A stretch of DNA of 52,003 nucleotides from a virus, in the IMG/VR virus record IMGVR_UViG_3300015360_000006, positions 1 through 52,003 of that record. One strand, written 5' to 3'. The first letter of the stretch is position 1; every line of letters begins with the position of its first letter. Position numbers and translations under genes: made by a program. The notes beneath the pieces were generated by a model. It was given only the letters and a program-made list of their open reading frames with translations, made no database searches and was not told the DNA's origin. Of this stretch, positions 48,973-52,003 are shown piece after piece.

Positions 48973-51117
48973 ATGCCCATCACGTTAACGAAGAAGGCAC
49001 TGGGCCTACAAGAAATGGAGAAGACACGGATTGCAAATAGCACCCGTGCAACCGCACTAGCTCAGTGCACTAGCGCCAAGGGGCGCATTGCTCTGGGAAA
49101 GGTTAAGGATTGGGCCGGACTTAGCGTCCAACTCAACTACGAAATCTCAGCGGGACTAACCTCCCTGCCATGGGAGCGTGAGAACTGGGAGATGTGCCTC
49201 GACTGGTTCGTGTCTAGCGCCGTCGCGCGCAGCACGGCGCTGTTCGACAGCAAGGCCATCGAGTCGGCCGCAGTTCTCGAAACTGTGGTGAAGAACAATG
49301 TCGCCTTTGCTAAAGTTCAACTGCGCCCGCAGCAGAAGAAAGCGCTGGACCAAATCATCGCAGCATACGAGGCCGGCAAGCGGGCCGTGCTGGTGGCAAT
49401 GGGCACTGGCCGCGGCAAGACTGTGGTCTTCGGCGCGTTCATCGAGTGGCTCAAGCGGCGCGGCACGGTCGACGGGGATAACTTCCTCTTGCCCAAGGCG
49501 TGCATCTTTACCAAGAAGCCTGCCGTCTGGTCGACGCGGTGGAAGATTGAAAACTTCTTCGACCTACATTGCACGGGTGACGTGCAAGATAAGATGGACG
49601 CAGAGGTTGGCGTGTTCCATTACAATGCACTCTCCGCCAAGAAGCACGCGTCCAAGTGGAAGCGTGATCCGAAGACTGGCGAGCTACTGCTTAACTCAGT
49701 AGAGATGTTCGGGAATGCATTCACATTCCCTGTGTCGGCACTCGTCGAGCCACTGAATCTTGTGGTGTTCGACGAATGTCACATGCTCAAGAAGCGCAGT
49801 GCCAAATGCACCAAGCGTGCGCGCGGCATCATGGCTAGCATAGCTGCCAAGAAGTGCTTCTATATTTTCACGTCTGCCACGCCGGCCGTGTGTCTGAATG
49901 ACACGATGCTGTTCAACATCGCTGCCGAATTGGCAACCGATGAGAACATGGCTACGTTTCTTGGCCGCTTCGGTGGCGATTCAAGTCAGGCAGATCCTAT
50001 TGCAATGCGCAAGTACAATGATTACTTGGGCATCCATATGGTCAAGCCGCCCGAAGACAAGCTGCCTTATAAGGTTACCAATCGCGTAGACTTGGTAGAC
50101 TTTCCATGCGCTGCCACCAAGGAGAAGTACATGGCGGCGGAGGCGGATTACATCCGTGCGGTTGAATCCTCTGGCGGCGTGGCTGGCGACACGTCTATGT
50201 CGCAGTTCATTATCTACCGACGATGCGCGGAGGTCTTGATGGCGCCTGTCTACGCAGACTACATGTGCCGCGCACGTGCTCGAGGCATCGCGCCCGTACT
50301 CGCCGTGTGCTTCATCGACACGGTCACTTCGGTGAGCGCCATCCTTGCGAAGCGTGGATGGAAACGCGAAGAGCTGTCCTATATCTGGGGCGGCGAGAAG
50401 ATCATCGAGCAGTCGGAGTGCTACACTACTGCCGAGATGGCTAAGATTCTTAGCCGTGCCGACGAGGAGATCCTCAAGTATACGGAGGCATTCGGTGAGC
50501 CTCCCGAAGATGACTACTTCTTCCTGACCCGCAAGGAGAAAGCGAAGTTCACGCGCACTAGGGCATACAACAAGGCTCGCTTGCGGCGCGGCGAGACTAA
50601 GCTTGAGCAGATCGAGCGCACGGAGATGCTCAAGGACTACAAGCTTGACAAGCAGACTGACCTCGAGCGTGAGGTGGAACTCGACAAGTTCCTTAAAGAT
50701 GTAACACTGGGTTGCATCTTCACGTTCGCCAGCGGTGGCACTGGCATCGATCTGGACAATCAGATCAAGGGTGGCCGGCCGCGCGAGTTGATCGCCACTG
50801 TCTGCTACTGGGCAGAGGAGTTCTTGCAGGCGTTCGGGCGGTGCGCCCGTGTCATGACGCAGTCAGATGTGTCGCACATCATCCTCATGTTCAAGGATAC
50901 ACTGCCTGTGCAGCATGTCCTTCCGCGATTGCTGCCCAAGTTGCGCAGCATCAAGATTCTTACGGGCATCGAGGGAGATCTCGAAGATGTTATGGCTACC
51001 GGGATTCGCAAGGGCCACAAGGCTGAGATCATCAAGGAATCCAAGGAGGTAGTGCAAGATGGTATCATCACCGACGAGGACGACGGCGATGACGACGATG
51101 ACGAAGACGAGAAATAA
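48973..51117 (+). CDS. SF2 DEAH-type helicase
   Basis: This 714-residue protein has the SF2 helicase motifs in order: motif I MGTGRGKT near residue 143, motif II VVFDECHM near 267, motif III FTSATP near 301, and motif V-VI ASGGTGIDLDN and QAFGRCARV near residues 585-625. Homologues unwind DNA or restructure branched intermediates in phage replication and recombination. The N-terminal 110 residues are a separate domain and the C-terminus is a long acidic tail (DDGDDDDDEDEK). It is directly followed by the sigma-54 activator gene. Confidence 0.92.
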   Translation: MPITLTKKALGLQEMEKTRIANSTRATALAQCTSAKGRIALGKVKDWAGLSVQLNYEISAGLTSLPWERENWEMCLDWFVSSAVARSTALFDSKAIESAAVLETVVKNNVAFAKVQLRPQQKKALDQIIAAYEAGKRAVLVAMGTGRGKTVVFGAFIEWLKRRGTVDGDNFLLPKACIFTKKPAVWSTRWKIENFFDLHCTGDVQDKMDAEVGVFHYNALSAKKHASKWKRDPKTGELLLNSVEMFGNAFTFPVSALVEPLNLVVFDECHMLKKRSAKCTKRARGIMASIAAKKCFYIFTSATPAVCLNDTMLFNIAAELATDENMATFLGRFGGDSSQADPIAMRKYNDYLGIHMVKPPEDKLPYKVTNRVDLVDFPCAATKEKYMAAEADYIRAVESSGGVAGDTSMSQFIIYRRCAEVLMAPVYADYMCRARARGIAPVLAVCFIDTVTSVSAILAKRGWKREELSYIWGGEKIIEQSECYTTAEMAKILSRADEEILKYTEAFGEPPEDDYFFLTRKEKAKFTRTRAYNKARLRRGETKLEQIERTEMLKDYKLDKQTDLEREVELDKFLKDVTLGCIFTFASGGTGIDLDNQIKGGRPRELIATVCYWAEEFLQAFGRCARVMTQSDVSHIILMFKDTLPVQHVLPRLLPKLRSIKILTGIEGDLEDVMATGIRKGHKAEIIKESKEVVQDGIITDEDDGDDDDDEDEK

Positions 51118-51126
51118 ACATATCAT

Positions 51127-51975
51127 ATGCCCGTAACAATTAAGACTGGACACAAGCTGCCCTATGCAGTAGCAAGCGAGGCGTTCAAGACACGAGCGCG
51201 CATGACACGGGACGGCAGACTCGTTGAAAACAGTTACATCACGGACGATCCGTTCACGCTCAGCCAGCTTAGCTTGATTGATCAGGTGCGTGATCTCAAC
51301 ATGTCGGTCCTGATAACAGGTGAGTCGGGCACCGGCAAAGATATTATGGCCAAGCGACTCGGCCATCGGCACACGCTGGATGCTAGCGGGTTGCACACTA
51401 TGGCCAAGTACATCTCCGTCAACTGCGCAGGCATCACGGATTCACTGTTCGAGTCCGAGATGTTTGGCCACATCAAGGGATCATTCACCGGTGCACTGCG
51501 CGATCGCGCTGGATTCTTTCAAGCGGCGCACGGCGGCACGTTATTCCTTGACGAGATCGGCGATCTGCCTTTGCACCAGCAAGCTAAGTTGCTGCGTGTG
51601 CTAGAGAACAAAACGGTTACGCCAGTCGGCAGCACCGAGGAGATTCATGTGTCGCCTCGCATTGTGTGTGCTACCAACAAGAACTTAAGGCAAGCTATTA
51701 TTGCCGGAGAGTTTCGAGAGGACCTCTATTACCGCATCGCACAAGTTGTGGTATCAACCATCCCGTTACGCATGAGGTCGACGGATGTTGTGCTCATTGC
51801 CAACGAGATCATTGCGACGAATGACTGGACGCCGTTGGCTTCCAACGAGACCATTCCTACATGGGCCTACTCGCGCGGCAATGTTCGCCGCTTGTACGCT
51901 TGCATTCAACTTCGCGAACTCGGCCTTCAATGGGATGAGATCGCCGAACAATGGGACTGGAGTGCTAATGCCTAA
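51127..51975 (+). CDS. Minimal sigma-54 activator (bEBP AAA+ ATPase), phage-encoded
   Basis: This 282-residue protein is essentially just the AAA+ domain of a sigma-54 activator. It has Walker A GESGTGKD at residues 65-72, the sigma-54-contacting loop as GSFTGA at 118-123 (usual GAFTGA), Walker B LFLDEIGD near 139-146, sensor I ATNKNL near 183, the arginine-finger segment FREDLYYR near 198 and sensor II RGNVRRL near 250. There is no N-terminal regulatory domain and almost no C-terminal domain, so no HTH: activation would be constitutive and may not need an enhancer, or a partner supplies DNA binding. The cognate RpoN is in the same operon. The last 95 bases are repeated at the window start. 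Confidence 0.93.
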   Translation: MPVTIKTGHKLPYAVASEAFKTRARMTRDGRLVENSYITDDPFTLSQLSLIDQVRDLNMSVLITGESGTGKDIMAKRLGHRHTLDASGLHTMAKYISVNCAGITDSLFESEMFGHIKGSFTGALRDRAGFFQAAHGGTLFLDEIGDLPLHQQAKLLRVLENKTVTPVGSTEEIHVSPRIVCATNKNLRQAIIAGEFREDLYYRIAQVVVSTIPLRMRSTDVVLIANEIIATNDWTPLASNETIPTWAYSRGNVRRLYACIQLRELGLQWDEIAEQWDWSANA

Positions 51976-52003
51976 GACCATTCACAAGGCTGCAATGGCA
52001 GCA
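51881..52003. repeat. Terminal direct repeat, second copy
   Basis: Identical to bases 1-123. It contains the end of the sigma-54 activator gene and the first 36 bases of the following gene (start at 51968, equivalent to 88). See the first copy. Confidence 0.95.

Noticed and set aside
1-52003. tRNA genes, CRISPR arrays, insertion sequences, integrase
   Set aside because: No T-loop-like GTTCGANTC with matching acceptor stems, no regularly spaced palindromic repeats with spacers, and no transposase or recombinase catalytic motifs were seen by eye.

Overview
The window looks like one complete, circularly closed genome of a short-tailed (podovirus-like) double-stranded DNA phage. The first 123 bases are repeated exactly as the last 123, so the unit genome is about 51,880 bp and the ends are an assembly overlap inside a gene pair. 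There is no integrase, excisionase or CI-type repressor that I recognise, so a lytic lifestyle is likely. A lipoprotein, a Sec-type signal peptide and membrane proteins suggest a Gram-negative host, but the host cannot be named from this sequence. No tRNA, rRNA or CRISPR array was seen.

Layout. A gene-poor, AT-rich divergence region lies at 41.28-41.85 kb. Rightward from it, through the circle junction and up to 14.02 kb, runs the early/middle arm: small accessory genes (41.8-48.7 kb), an SF2 helicase, a minimal sigma-54 activator ATPase (51.13 kb), a Cas4/RecB-like nuclease, a Sak4-like P-loop ATPase, a full-length sigma-54 factor (RpoN, 2.73 kb), an SSB-like protein, a family A DNA polymerase divided into two genes 4.6 kb apart, ATP-dependent DNA ligase, ThyX, a DarG-like macrodomain, a MazG-like protein and a DUF3987-type P-loop protein. 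Leftward from 41.24 to 14.08 kb runs the late arm: small and large terminase, portal, scaffold, major capsid protein, fibre and tail proteins, candidate lysis-type membrane/lipoproteins, a methyltransferase-glycosyltransferase fusion, a tail protein fused to a metallophosphoesterase, and three ejection-type internal virion proteins including one of 1591 residues. The two arms converge on a strong bidirectional terminator at 14.04 kb.

The most exciting feature is a self-contained sigma-54 transcription system. The phage encodes both its own RpoN (with region I, core-binding region, HTH and RpoN box) and its own bacterial-enhancer-binding-protein ATPase (Walker A, GSFTGA loop, Walker B, arginine finger, sensor II) lacking regulatory and DNA-binding domains. 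Sequences with the diagnostic GG-N10-GC spacing of -24/-12 promoters lie where such a system would need them: just upstream of the terminase (late) operon, upstream of the major capsid gene, immediately after rpoN and upstream of the SSB gene, and upstream of a probably highly expressed gene of unknown function at 47.27 kb. Three CTCGCCA repeats at exact 15-bp spacing sit about 140-180 bp upstream of the terminase promoter, the usual place for activator-binding sites. I infer a cascade in which host sigma-70 reads the rightward early genes, and phage RpoN plus phage activator then switch on late genes.

Other notable structure: the stretch 42.03-44.7 kb is exceptionally dense in perfect hairpins, both between and inside genes, including an 18-bp stem with a 2-nt loop and a 23-bp inverted repeat flanking a gene. 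Many genes lack a Shine-Dalgarno sequence and instead have A-rich AACAAA-type leaders, the extreme being five AAAAC units before the SSB start.
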